Shown here: positions 1 through 6,394 of the stretch, piece after piece | Position numbering within the stretch: the first letter of the stretch is position 1 | How the letters are laid out: each line of letters begins with the position of its first letter | NCBI GenBank assembly: GCA_048939725.1 | Contig: JBHLPG010000078.1 | Span: forward strand, 1-15,574 | Origin: Hodarchaeum sp048939725 | GTDB taxonomy: Archaea; Asgardarchaeota; Heimdallarchaeia; Hodarchaeales; Hodarchaeaceae | Length of the DNA stretch: 15,574 nt | Direction: 5' to 3' | The notes under the pieces: model-generated | What the model saw: the letters and a program-made list of their open reading frames with translations, nothing else | What the model was told of the DNA's origin: nothing | Database searches by the model: none | Made by a program: the position numbers and the translations under genes

Positions 1-1
1 A

Positions 2-154
2 GTCGATGAGGCATATGTTGTGTATGGTGTATACGATTTGGTAGCAAAAATATCAGCAGACTCAATGAAAGAGTTAAAAGATGTTGTAATTAACCAAATT
101 CGACAAGCCGTGGGAGTTCGATCGACCCTAACGATGGTCATTGTTAGAGAATGA
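2..154 (+). CDS. Lrp/AsnC-type RAM ligand-binding domain protein (3' part)
   Basis: The reading frame is open from the window edge and ends at TGA 152-154, giving the last 50 residues. It contains AYVVYGVYDLVAKI, then a helix (SMKELKDVVINQIR), then GVRSTLTMVIV. This is the usual C-terminal pattern of the Lrp/AsnC effector-binding (RAM) domain, with its alpha-beta ferredoxin-like strands and the closing V-x-S-T-x-T-M motif. In archaea such domains occur either alone (about 75-80 residues) or behind a winged helix. The 5' end is outside the window, so the two forms cannot be told apart. These domains form octameric rings and often bind amino acids. The family call is fairly safe; a specific role is not inferable. 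Confidence 0.75.
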   Translation, partial: VDEAYVVYGVYDLVAKISADSMKELKDVVINQIRQAVGVRSTLTMVIVRE

Positions 155-156
155 AA

Positions 157-187
157 TTTTTATTTTTCTAGGAGTAAAAATACTCCT
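157..187 (+). terminator. T-rich run and hairpin after the RAM-domain gene
   Basis: The stop codon is followed by a T-rich stretch (157-168). A perfect 7-bp inverted repeat comes next (AGGAGTA 170-176, TACTCCT 181-187, loop AAAA). T-rich tracts are the usual archaeal termination signal; the hairpin's contribution is uncertain. Confidence 0.45.
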
Positions 188-204
188 CAAAAAAAAGGAT
201 ATTA

Positions 205-242
205 ATATGAACAAGTTATAAAGTTCATATGAACGTTCATAT
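205..242. promoter_or_regulatory. Operator-like cluster of four ATATGAAC half-sites
   Basis: The octamer ATATGAAC occurs at 205-212 and 227-234. Its reverse complement GTTCATAT occurs at 223-230 and 235-242. The last two units make a perfect 16-bp palindrome at 227-242, and it overlaps a perfect 12-bp palindrome at 223-234. The cluster ends at a TATA-like stretch (ATATTATTTA, 241-250), which lies 23-32 bases before the ATG at 273. A bound protein would therefore block access of TBP/TFB, which is the usual logic of archaeal repression. The DNA-binding partner is unknown; candidates are the downstream gene product with its N-terminal HTH, or a regulator elsewhere. Confidence 0.55.
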
Positions 243-250
243 ATTATTTA
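241..250 (+). promoter_or_regulatory. TATA-like box for the gene starting at 273
   Basis: ATATTATTTA is centred about 27 bases before the ATG at 273. That spacing would put transcription initiation at or near the start codon, giving a leaderless mRNA. No clear Shine-Dalgarno sequence precedes this ATG. Confidence 0.4.
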
Positions 251-272
251 GGTAAAATAATGTGGCCAAATC

Positions 273-1994
273 ATGTCTAATCCCCAGGCTCCTTGGTTTC
301 AGATGAGTTCGGATCAAAAAAGAGAGGAAATTGCAAAAAGACGCCGTAATAATGAATCTTTTGCTCAAATAGCAAAAGAGTTAATTGGAAGCCCTAAAAA
401 CAAATCGACTGTCTGGACTTGGGCGAAACGTAACCTTTCAGAGGCAGATATTTATCCTCGAATGGCTAGCCTCCCAATTGAACCTTATGGTGCCTTTAGT
501 GATGTTGAACAATGGGTAATGTTCGATATTATGTCATCTTTATTCCCACGTCTTGATGCGATGTCTGAACATCTATTAATTGAGATTCAAAAAATCCATG
601 CAGAGCAAAAAGAGAAATTCAAGACGACTGCAGGTTTCCTAGATGATCTAGAAGACAGAATTATGGGAGCTATTGGTCGAGTTTCTAGATCGATACCAAT
701 GACCCTCCCCTCATCCGCTCCGCCCCCTGTTCCTAGGAGAAGCGGTTCTGGGGCCCCACCACCTCCACCACCACCTCCAGGATCTACATTACCTGTCCAA
801 AACGGCGTTCCACCTGGGTCAATGGGCAAATTACGGACTGATTTCGAGGATATGACTATGGAAGAAATTACAGCTCTTCCACAAGAATTTTTAGAAGCAT
901 TAACTCCTTCCGATCGAACTAGGCTCCAAGAACGTGTGAAAGAGCTGAAAAAAATAGAGAAAATGACTCCTGAAGAACGTGAAATATATTTAAAGAAAAA
1001 ATCAGAAGAAAAAGAACGAGCAGAAGCTGCAGAGGGGCTGGGAGGTTCATTAACAGCTATGTTAGATGATTCTGACTCCCTCTTCGCACGAATGCGGCAA
1101 GCTGCGGATGATTCTCAAGTCTCTGGAACGGGAACTTTTGGAAAGTTTACTACCGAATATATTTACTTCTATTGTTTTGCTTGTGGAAAAATGAATAGAG
1201 CTGAGGAACAAGAAGCCATTACTAATTGTGTTCATTGTAAAGCAGGACCAGATCAACTCGTTCAAGATGCAAAAAAGTCAGACTATTCTTACTGGGAGTG
1301 TTTATCAGCCAAAAACCGTGAACCTGTGGATCTGAATTATACTCGTGGCAAACAAATTGTCGTCAAATCACGCTGGAAAGTACCAGCTGGAGAGAAACTA
1401 AGTAGTGATATGTGTCCACCCAAAGATGCTCGCGATATTACAAGTTCAGTTTTAGTCAAAACTGATCCAGATAAACAATTCTCACACTACATAACATTAC
1501 TACGTATGTACACCCAACTCAATCTTCAAGGGGATTTAAAAACTCATTTACAGGACTTATCTGATGAAATACAAAAATTACCAGATATCCTCTCCAGAGA
1601 AGCGGCTATTCATCAAGTAACAGTTATTATGGATAAGGTGAAGTTTCTTCTGGATTGGTTGGGAAGTAGAGAGATAATACAAGCTGTTCCTAATTCAAAA
1701 GAGGTACAAATCCAAATCAACAATCTAATCCAAGATCTGAAGTTATTAAGAGATCCTGAATCTCCACAAGAATTGAAGAAAACGAGTGAAGTAGGGCAAA
1801 TAAGCAGTAAAATCGATCAGATTTTAAACAGATTTACTTCAATGTTCCTAAGATTGGAATCAGAGTTATTAGCGCCATCACGTTGGAAGTGTAGTGAATG
1901 TAAGAATATCTTCGAGGTGAAAGACCGGTTCAATATCCCTGAACTTTGTGGGGCTTGTGGAAAAATCATTACGAAATTAGAACCTGTAGATTGA
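273..1994 (+). CDS. HTH, polyproline and double zinc-ribbon protein, function unknown
   Basis: 573 residues in clear modules. Residues 15-53 resemble a homeodomain-like helix-turn-helix (FAQIAKELIG, then KSTVWTWAKRN), as in transposase or sigma-like HTH_23 folds. Residues 140-183 are a proline-rich low-complexity linker with eight consecutive prolines at 162-169 (756-779). Residues 190-255 are charged and helical. A first zinc ribbon has C301, C304, C319 and C322. A helical segment spans roughly 400-535. A second zinc ribbon closes the protein with C540, C543, C559 and C562. No signal peptide or membrane segment is visible. I do not recognise the full architecture. The HTH and ribbons suggest nucleic-acid binding; the proline tract suggests a profilin, SH3-like or WW-like ligand. 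The gene converges with AsnRS, only 7 bases apart, and is preceded by an operator-like palindrome cluster. Confidence 0.85.
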   Translation: MSNPQAPWFQMSSDQKREEIAKRRRNNESFAQIAKELIGSPKNKSTVWTWAKRNLSEADIYPRMASLPIEPYGAFSDVEQWVMFDIMSSLFPRLDAMSEHLLIEIQKIHAEQKEKFKTTAGFLDDLEDRIMGAIGRVSRSIPMTLPSSAPPPVPRRSGSGAPPPPPPPPGSTLPVQNGVPPGSMGKLRTDFEDMTMEEITALPQEFLEALTPSDRTRLQERVKELKKIEKMTPEEREIYLKKKSEEKERAEAAEGLGGSLTAMLDDSDSLFARMRQAADDSQVSGTGTFGKFTTEYIYFYCFACGKMNRAEEQEAITNCVHCKAGPDQLVQDAKKSDYSYWECLSAKNREPVDLNYTRGKQIVVKSRWKVPAGEKLSSDMCPPKDARDITSSVLVKTDPDKQFSHYITLLRMYTQLNLQGDLKTHLQDLSDEIQKLPDILSREAAIHQVTVIMDKVKFLLDWLGSREIIQAVPNSKEVQIQINNLIQDLKLLRDPESPQELKKTSEVGQISSKIDQILNRFTSMFLRLESELLAPSRWKCSECKNIFEVKDRFNIPELCGACGKIITKLEPVD

Positions 1995-2001
1995 GCGAAA
2001 C

Positions 2002-3306
2002 CTAGGGTGTTGCCCGATTTATCAACCGTGGATATAAACAGGCTTCTCGAATGTGATCCAAGTTCAATAATCCCTGAATCTGCCGTTCTAACCCTAAACC
2101 AAATCCTGAATGCGGAACAGTTCCATATTTACGCTGATCGATGTACCAATAATAGGTTTTAGGGTCTAAATTTTCGTCTTTCATTCTTTCCAGCAAGGTA
2201 TCGAGATCATCTTCCCGTTGGGAACCACCAATTATTTCACCCACATTGGGAATCAACAAATCAACCGCATTCATCACTTCTGGATTTTGTGGGTTTAGTT
2301 TCATATAGAAAGGCTTCATTCCTGTTGGAAAATACGTTAGGAAGGTTGGACAACCAATTTTATCAACTAAAGCTCTTTCCGGCCCTTCCGTGATATCATC
2401 CCCATACTCCAAGAAAGCTCCAGATTCTCCTTTTATCCCATATTCACGTAATAACGCAATTGCTTGTTCATAAGTGACTCGCTCAAATGGTTTAGATGGA
2501 ATATCTAAGGAAGGATTGAATTTTTCAAGTATAGTGGTCTCTTTTGCTCTAGTGTAAACATGAATAATCATATCTTCCATGAAATCTAGTAAGTCTTCGA
2601 ATTCAAACCAAGGCATTTCTGCTTCAATATGAGTATATTCTGTTAAATGTCTTCGGGTCCGGGATTTCTCTGCACGGAATGAGGGGAGTATGCAGAATAC
2701 ATTACCAAGACTTGCTAGGACGGTTTCCAGATATAGCTGACTTGATTGTGTGAGATATGCTTCATGTTCAAAGTACTTAAAAGCGAAAAGCGTTGATCCT
2801 CCTTCAACCTGCGTTTGAACAATAGTAGAAGGCGCTACTTCGACAAATTCTCTTTCAAAAAAGAATTCACGAAAAGCTCGTGTTACAAGATCTCTAAATC
2901 GCATGATATTTGATGCCTGCTCCCCTCGTAACACTAAATGTCGCTTATCAAGGAGTACTTGCGGCCCAGAGTCTGGGCGTATTTCATACTCTAATTCAGG
3001 TGAGGCAAACTTAATTACAGGATTAATTGCGGTGAGCTGGAGCTCAACTCCAAGATATGGCGCACGATTATCTTCTTTAACGATCCCTTCAGCTATAACA
3101 GCGGTTTCTCGAGTTAGTTGTTCAGCAACCTGAAAATTAGTGTCACCAATGGTTTTAGGTTTCACAACAGCCTGAACATATCCCGAGGGATCTCTAATGA
3201 CCAGAAAGATTAGACGCCCTTGGCGACGAACATGATGAAGCCATCCACGAACATTCACACTTTCATCGATTTTTTCCTGTAGGTTTTTAATAGAGATAAA
3301 TTTCAC
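2002..3306 (-). CDS. asnS: asparaginyl-tRNA synthetase, archaeal/eukaryotic type
   Basis: Charges tRNA(Asn) with asparagine in the cytoplasm. The 434 residues comprise an N-terminal OB-fold anticodon-binding domain (about 15-100) and a class II catalytic domain. Visible motifs are LTQSSQLYLE (185-194), motif 2 (FRAEKSRTRRHLTEYTHIEAE region, 210-230), VGEIIGGSQRE, and motif 3 GFGLGLER (401-408). The catalytic domain reads much like the eukaryotic cytosolic enzyme, for example DQRKYGTVPHSGFGLGLER and the end ACLYPRLINRATP. VGEIIGGS and the PH-x-GFG context separate it from AspRS. The start is GTG at 3306, supported by GGTGAG 8 bases upstream. It lies 78 bases downstream of the archaeosortase gene on the same strand. 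A TATA-like AT tract at about 3350-3362 could give it its own promoter. Confidence 0.95.
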   Translation of the reverse strand: MKFISIKNLQEKIDESVNVRGWLHHVRRQGRLIFLVIRDPSGYVQAVVKPKTIGDTNFQVAEQLTRETAVIAEGIVKEDNRAPYLGVELQLTAINPVIKFASPELEYEIRPDSGPQVLLDKRHLVLRGEQASNIMRFRDLVTRAFREFFFEREFVEVAPSTIVQTQVEGGSTLFAFKYFEHEAYLTQSSQLYLETVLASLGNVFCILPSFRAEKSRTRRHLTEYTHIEAEMPWFEFEDLLDFMEDMIIHVYTRAKETTILEKFNPSLDIPSKPFERVTYEQAIALLREYGIKGESGAFLEYGDDITEGPERALVDKIGCPTFLTYFPTGMKPFYMKLNPQNPEVMNAVDLLIPNVGEIIGGSQREDDLDTLLERMKDENLDPKTYYWYIDQRKYGTVPHSGFGLGLERQIQGLLNLDHIREACLYPRLINRATP

Positions 3307-3314
3307 TTGATAAT

Positions 3315-3320
3315 CTCACC
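3315..3320 (-). promoter_or_regulatory. Shine-Dalgarno site deciding the GTG start of asnS
   Basis: On the minus strand GGTGAG lies 8 bases before GTG 3306-3304. It matches the archaeal anti-SD core and supports the non-ATG start. Confidence 0.7.
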
Positions 3321-3384
3321 GGAAAATGTTATGTTTATGGCTGCATTAATCAAATTATTAAAAGCAGATTCTTCATAAAATGAA

Positions 3385-4215
3385 TTATGGAGAAGACTGA
3401 ATGGGCTTTTTAGACCAAATAAGTCCCCAAAAAATCGCAAGGTACCCAATAATAAAGACCCCACCAAGATAAAGATGTGCTTCGCTCCAAATATTAGCAG
3501 GAAAATACAAACTTAGAATTATTAATATTAAAATTCTGAATAAGTTGAGTAAATAAATACCTATTATGCCTATTGTTCCAGATAATAATATTTGAGCACA
3601 ATCAAATTTTCGATTAGTTTTTGTAACGTTTGCAAAAAAGATAAAGCTGCTTAAAAAGATAATTAATCCATAAATGCCTGAACATGAAGCAACAATTGAG
3701 ATTCGGGTTAAATTATCGATTTGTATGGTAGTTGCGTCTATCAGCTTAATTTTCTCTGGAGTAAAGCCATAAATGAAAGCTGTTACGAAATTTACGGGTA
3801 TTATACCAATGGTAAATAATCTAGAGTAAGATCTAATTTCATCTTTTCTTAGAGATTGAAAAATACACATTGATATGAATAACAGTAGCAAAAAGATTGA
3901 ATCCCCATATTTCAGTATTAAAAAAAGGATTTTAGAAGTAAATTCAGTTAAAAATTTTGTAAAAACTGTATTTAAAATTATTTCATCAATTCGAAAAATA
4001 AAAAGAATGATAACACTTGTGAATGGATATATTACCTGTCGTTGTCTTTCTTCTAAAAGATAATATGCACAAATATAGGAAAAAAAAATAGTTTGGATCA
4101 AAATTATCCAGGCGGCTGTAAACTGTGAAATAAGAGCGTAGAGGATCCAAATGCCTAAAATTGTTTCATATAGAACAAAGGATTCATATTTTTGATGATT
4201 TGAGATTCTATTCAA
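3385..4215 (-). CDS. archaeosortase/exosortase-family transpeptidase-like membrane protein
   Basis: 276 residues, very hydrophobic, with about eight predicted membrane segments. It carries the exosortase/archaeosortase catalytic triad in order: Cys178 in ASCSGIYGL, Arg227 in LLNLFRILIL, and His247 in SEAHLYLGG. Enzymes of this family recognise C-terminal sorting tails of secreted proteins (for example PGF-CTERM or PEF-CTERM) and are thought to cleave them and transfer the protein to a lipid or another surface anchor. No protein with such a C-terminal tail is visible in this window, so substrate and subclass are unknown. The start is TTG at 4215; no ATG or GTG lies near the N-terminus in this frame, the first internal Met being residue 116. 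Length fits the family. It lies upstream of asnS on the same strand, and divergent from the Rab-like gene. Confidence 0.8.
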   Translation of the reverse strand: MNRISNHQKYESFVLYETILGIWILYALISQFTAAWIILIQTIFFSYICAYYLLEERQRQVIYPFTSVIILFIFRIDEIILNTVFTKFLTEFTSKILFLILKYGDSIFLLLLFISMCIFQSLRKDEIRSYSRLFTIGIIPVNFVTAFIYGFTPEKIKLIDATTIQIDNLTRISIVASCSGIYGLIIFLSSFIFFANVTKTNRKFDCAQILLSGTIGIIGIYLLNLFRILILIILSLYFPANIWSEAHLYLGGVFIIGYLAIFWGLIWSKKPIQSSP

Positions 4216-4350
4216 TAGAGATTAGTCCTATTGGTTGTATTTGAAAACCCTATTAAGAATTAAATAATGACAAGACTATTATAAAACTTAGCTATTATCT
4301 GGCAAAAGTTTGAATCCTCTTACAAATAAAAATAGCTCTTGCATTATTGA

Positions 4351-4362
4351 ATATTATATTTA
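4351..4362 (+). promoter_or_regulatory. TATA-like box for the Rab-like GTPase gene
   Basis: ATATTATATTTA lies about 34-45 bases before ATG 4396 and 25-36 before GTG 4387. This position is compatible with a very short leader. The 171-base divergent region 4216-4386 is otherwise AT-rich, with no other clear feature. Confidence 0.4.
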
Positions 4363-4395
4363 AGATCCATATAATATTGTATCCGAGTGAGCACA

Positions 4396-4938
4396 ATGGT
4401 GCATTATAGTTGTAAAATTGTTATGCTGGGAGAAGGCTCAGTTGGGAAAACCTCTCTCATTCGTAGGTACATTCAACACACTTTTACACATGATTACATT
4501 ACTACAATTGGTAGCAATTTCTTAATTAAGAAATTACAGCTTGAGGAGGGAATAAATATGACAATGCAGGTGTGGGACATATCAGGGCAGGATACATTCC
4601 GAACAATTCGCAAACAGTACTATCTCTATGCCCGTGGAGGTATAATGGTTTTTGATCTCACCAGAAAATCAACATTAAAAGAATTAAGAAAGTGGTATGA
4701 AGATTTTACCCAAAGAGTAGGAAACGTTCCTTTGATGTTATTTGGAAACAAATCTGACTTAAAAGATCAGATTGCAGTCCAATATGAAGAGGGAAAAGCG
4801 TTTGCAGATGAAATAAACGCTCCCTACTATGAAACATCTGCTCTTGATGGAACTGGTGTCGAACCTGGATTTTTCGAACTTGCTTTGAGGATAATAAACT
4901 ATATCAATAAACAGCCTAAGAAATTTGGTAAGTTATAA
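4396..4938 (+). CDS. Rab/Ras-like small GTPase
   Basis: 180 residues from ATG 4396. All five G motifs are present: P-loop GEGSVGKT (12-19), switch I with DYITTIGSNF (Thr37, Rab-like TIG-x-x-F), WDISGQ (60-65) with the catalytic Gln65, NKSD (118-121) and ETSAL (146-150). The fold is therefore a complete Ras-superfamily GTPase of normal length, and YYLYARGGIMVFDLT is typical of Rab proteins. The C-terminus (PKKFGKL) has no cysteines, so classical prenylation is not possible; membrane attachment, if any, needs a partner. An in-frame GTG at 4387 could add three residues, but the GTGAG there may instead act as a ribosome-binding site for the ATG. Such GTPases are greatly expanded in Asgard archaea. 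The regulated process cannot be told from context. Confidence 0.93.
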   Translation: MVHYSCKIVMLGEGSVGKTSLIRRYIQHTFTHDYITTIGSNFLIKKLQLEEGINMTMQVWDISGQDTFRTIRKQYYLYARGGIMVFDLTRKSTLKELRKWYEDFTQRVGNVPLMLFGNKSDLKDQIAVQYEEGKAFADEINAPYYETSALDGTGVEPGFFELALRIINYINKQPKKFGKL

Positions 4939-4945
4939 TCTATCA

Positions 4946-4951
4946 TTTTTT
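4946..4951 (+). terminator. T-run terminator after the Rab-like gene
   Basis: Six consecutive T residues begin 7 bases after the stop codon, consistent with an archaeal oligo-T terminator. The remaining bases up to 5152 show no gene or RNA that I can recognise. Confidence 0.35.
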
Positions 4952-5089
4952 CAGGAAGCTTGATTTCATTATCAACGGAAAGGAATGAGTGCTCCCCCAG
5001 CTTTCTAGCCCAACAAATTAAGTCATCTTCTTCTTATATGAATTTGGAAATGGACATTTGTAAAATAAAGAAAAATCTTTAAAACACTA

Positions 5090-5099
5090 GATATAAATA
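5090..5099 (+). promoter_or_regulatory. TATA-like box for the small AbrB-like gene
   Basis: GATATAAATA, preceded by an A-rich stretch that could serve as BRE, lies about 55-63 bases upstream of TTG 5153. Initiation about 25 bases downstream would give a leader of roughly 30 bases containing the GGAG site at 5140. Confidence 0.35.
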
Positions 5100-5139
5100 G
5101 TATATGTAAAAGCTATATCTTGATATATTCTTGAAAAAT

Positions 5140-5143
5140 GGAG
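5140..5143 (+). promoter_or_regulatory. Shine-Dalgarno GGAG supporting the TTG start at 5153
   Basis: GGAG lies 9 bases upstream of TTG 5153. An in-frame TAG at 5144-5146 excludes any start further upstream, so TTG is the only reasonable start. Confidence 0.6.
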
Positions 5144-5152
5144 TAGAAAAAA

Positions 5153-5359
5153 TTGTCTCGCCGGGATGAACCTTTATTGATCTTTACTACTAAAGTCTCT
5201 CGTTGCGCAAACGGATATCACTTGAAGATAAGGAAAAAGGATGTGGAACTCCTTAATTTAGCTGGTCAAATGGTTAAAATCAAAGTGTACAAGGTAACTA
5301 CAGGGGAAGAAGAGGAGGAGGAGATAAAAGATCCATATGATGCATTGGTCTCAACATAG
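5153..5359 (+). CDS. small AbrB/MazE-like swapped-hairpin protein (putative)
   Basis: 68 residues from a TTG start. Residues 11-48 follow the AbrB-type pattern: strand (FTTKVSRCANGYHLKIRK), a short helix around KDVELLNLAG, then strand MVKIKVYKV. This resembles the widespread archaeal layout of T-x-KVRR-x-G-x-S-x-x-x-TIPK-x-VV-x-x-L-x-L-x-x-G-x-x-V. Such proteins usually dimerise and bind DNA, as regulators or antitoxins. The tail is strongly acidic, with six consecutive Glu at 53-58. No toxin-like neighbour is visible, so an antitoxin role is not supported. The gene stands alone between probable terminators. The family assignment is by pattern only and could be wrong; that it is a gene is supported by its TATA box, SD site and following T-run. 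Confidence 0.6.
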   Translation: MSRRDEPLLIFTTKVSRCANGYHLKIRKKDVELLNLAGQMVKIKVYKVTTGEEEEEEIKDPYDALVST

Positions 5360-5365
5360 GATCCC

Positions 5366-5380
5366 TTTTATTTTTATTTT
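5366..5380 (+). terminator. T-rich terminator after the AbrB-like gene
   Basis: TTTTATTTTTATTTT begins 7 bases after the stop codon at 5359, a typical archaeal oligo-T terminator on the plus strand. Confidence 0.5.
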
Positions 5381-5549
5381 GACGCACCTTTCCCAATTTA
5401 ATCCTCTGCTTTTTTCTATTTTATTGAGAGAAAAGCATACAATCTCATCCATGTGTTATTTCGGTATGTTTTTATTTGCGTCAATATTCCTCGTTTATAT
5501 GAGAAGGTTTAAAATCTGGGCTTTGATTTCAAAGTCAGGTTTCGTTGAA

Positions 5550-5559
5550 NNNNNNNNNN
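5550..5559. other. assembly gap (10 N)
   Basis: Ten unresolved bases mark a scaffold gap or masked ambiguity of unknown true size. It lies in the 236-base non-coding interval 5360-5595, so no confident gene is broken, but the promoter region of the KaiC-like gene could be incomplete or misjoined. Confidence 0.95.
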
Positions 5560-5570
5560 TCTATTTTAAT

Positions 5571-5581
5571 TCATATAAAAT
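5571..5581 (+). promoter_or_regulatory. TATA-like box for the KaiC-like ATPase gene
   Basis: CATATAAAATT lies 15-25 bases before TTG 5596 and 27-37 before GTG 5608. A typical initiation distance would place the transcript start close to these codons, suggesting leaderless translation. No SD site is visible. Confidence 0.4.
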
Positions 5582-5595
5582 TTGAGTTGTTTTGA

Positions 5596-6348
5596 TTGTC
5601 GATTAATGTGAAACCTACAGGTATTGAAGGTCTTGACGAAATCTTAGGAGGAGGCATTCCTGCAGGATGGTTCGTCGCCATGCGAGGTGGAGCTGGAGTA
5701 GGAAAAACAACATTAGGTGTACAATTCCTCTTGGAAGGAATCCTACAGTATCATGAACCTGGATTATTGGTAACATTCAATGAACCGTTGTTAGCACTCC
5801 ATGCGATCATGCGAAATTATGGATGGGATTTATTAAGTCTCCAACAGATGGGGGAACTCACAATTTTGGATTTCAGCTCAACTGAGATGGGGATAATGCA
5901 ACAAGCGAGTCGACTTCGTGAAGCATCGTTAGATTATATTACTCAAAGAATAATTGATGCCGTTCGTAATACTGGAGTTAATCGTCTGGTAATTGACCCT
6001 CTGAATACATTCTCCCTTCTGTTTAGAGATCTTTTTGAAGTTCGAAAAGAACTCCACCGAGTCATTGGCATCCTATGGGAGGAAAAATGTACCACATTAG
6101 CCGTGTATGAATCTACTGGAGAAATTGTCCATGATACAAAATATCCTCAATTTTCTACAGAGGATTTTTTAGCTTATGGAGTTATTCATCTTCAATACAT
6201 TACTGTTCACTCTGCAAGAGAAAGAGGTATTGAGATACTAAAAATGAGAGGAATGCCTCATTCCAAAAAAATTCACCCTTTTGATATCACGAATAAAGGT
6301 ATTGAAATTGATGTAAAGCATCCAATAGATTTTTCAAGTATTTCATAG
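5596..6348 (+). CDS. single-domain KaiC/RadA-like RecA-superfamily ATPase
   Basis: 250 residues with one KaiC domain. It starts with the family signature PTGIEGLDEILGGGIPAG (7-24), followed by Walker A GGAGVGKT (31-38), a FNEP segment (61-64) at the position of the catalytic acidic residue, Walker B LVID (131-134), and the C-terminal KMRGMPHSKKIHPFDITNKG element that contacts nucleotide across subunits in KaiC-type hexamers. Archaea carry many such paralogues; apart from FlaH and a few others their roles are mostly unknown, with links to signalling and motility assembly. The start is TTG 5596 (an in-frame TGA lies directly upstream at 5593-5595) or GTG 5608. The lipoate-ligase-like gene follows after 46 bases on the same strand with no clear terminator between them, so cotranscription is possible. 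Confidence 0.9.
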   Translation: MSINVKPTGIEGLDEILGGGIPAGWFVAMRGGAGVGKTTLGVQFLLEGILQYHEPGLLVTFNEPLLALHAIMRNYGWDLLSLQQMGELTILDFSSTEMGIMQQASRLREASLDYITQRIIDAVRNTGVNRLVIDPLNTFSLLFRDLFEVRKELHRVIGILWEEKCTTLAVYESTGEIVHDTKYPQFSTEDFLAYGVIHLQYITVHSARERGIEILKMRGMPHSKKIHPFDITNKGIEIDVKHPIDFSSIS

Positions 6349-6394
6349 CCATAAGATTGAAGAAAATCAAATATTTTTTAAATATGTGACACTT

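Noticed and set aside
587..829. Minus-strand open frame with a run of glycines
   Set aside because: It is the antisense of the proline codons in the 573-residue protein; no ribosome-binding site or family pattern supports it.
4939..5152. Possible tRNA or small RNA in the spacer after the Rab-like gene
   Set aside because: I looked for a T-loop GTTC-type motif with matching acceptor ends and found none; local inverted repeats are short.
5337..5585. Plus-strand hydrophobic frame running across the N gap
   Set aside because: It overlaps the end of the AbrB-like gene and the T-rich terminator, its hydrophobicity comes from T-rich DNA, and its reading frame depends on the arbitrary number of N bases.
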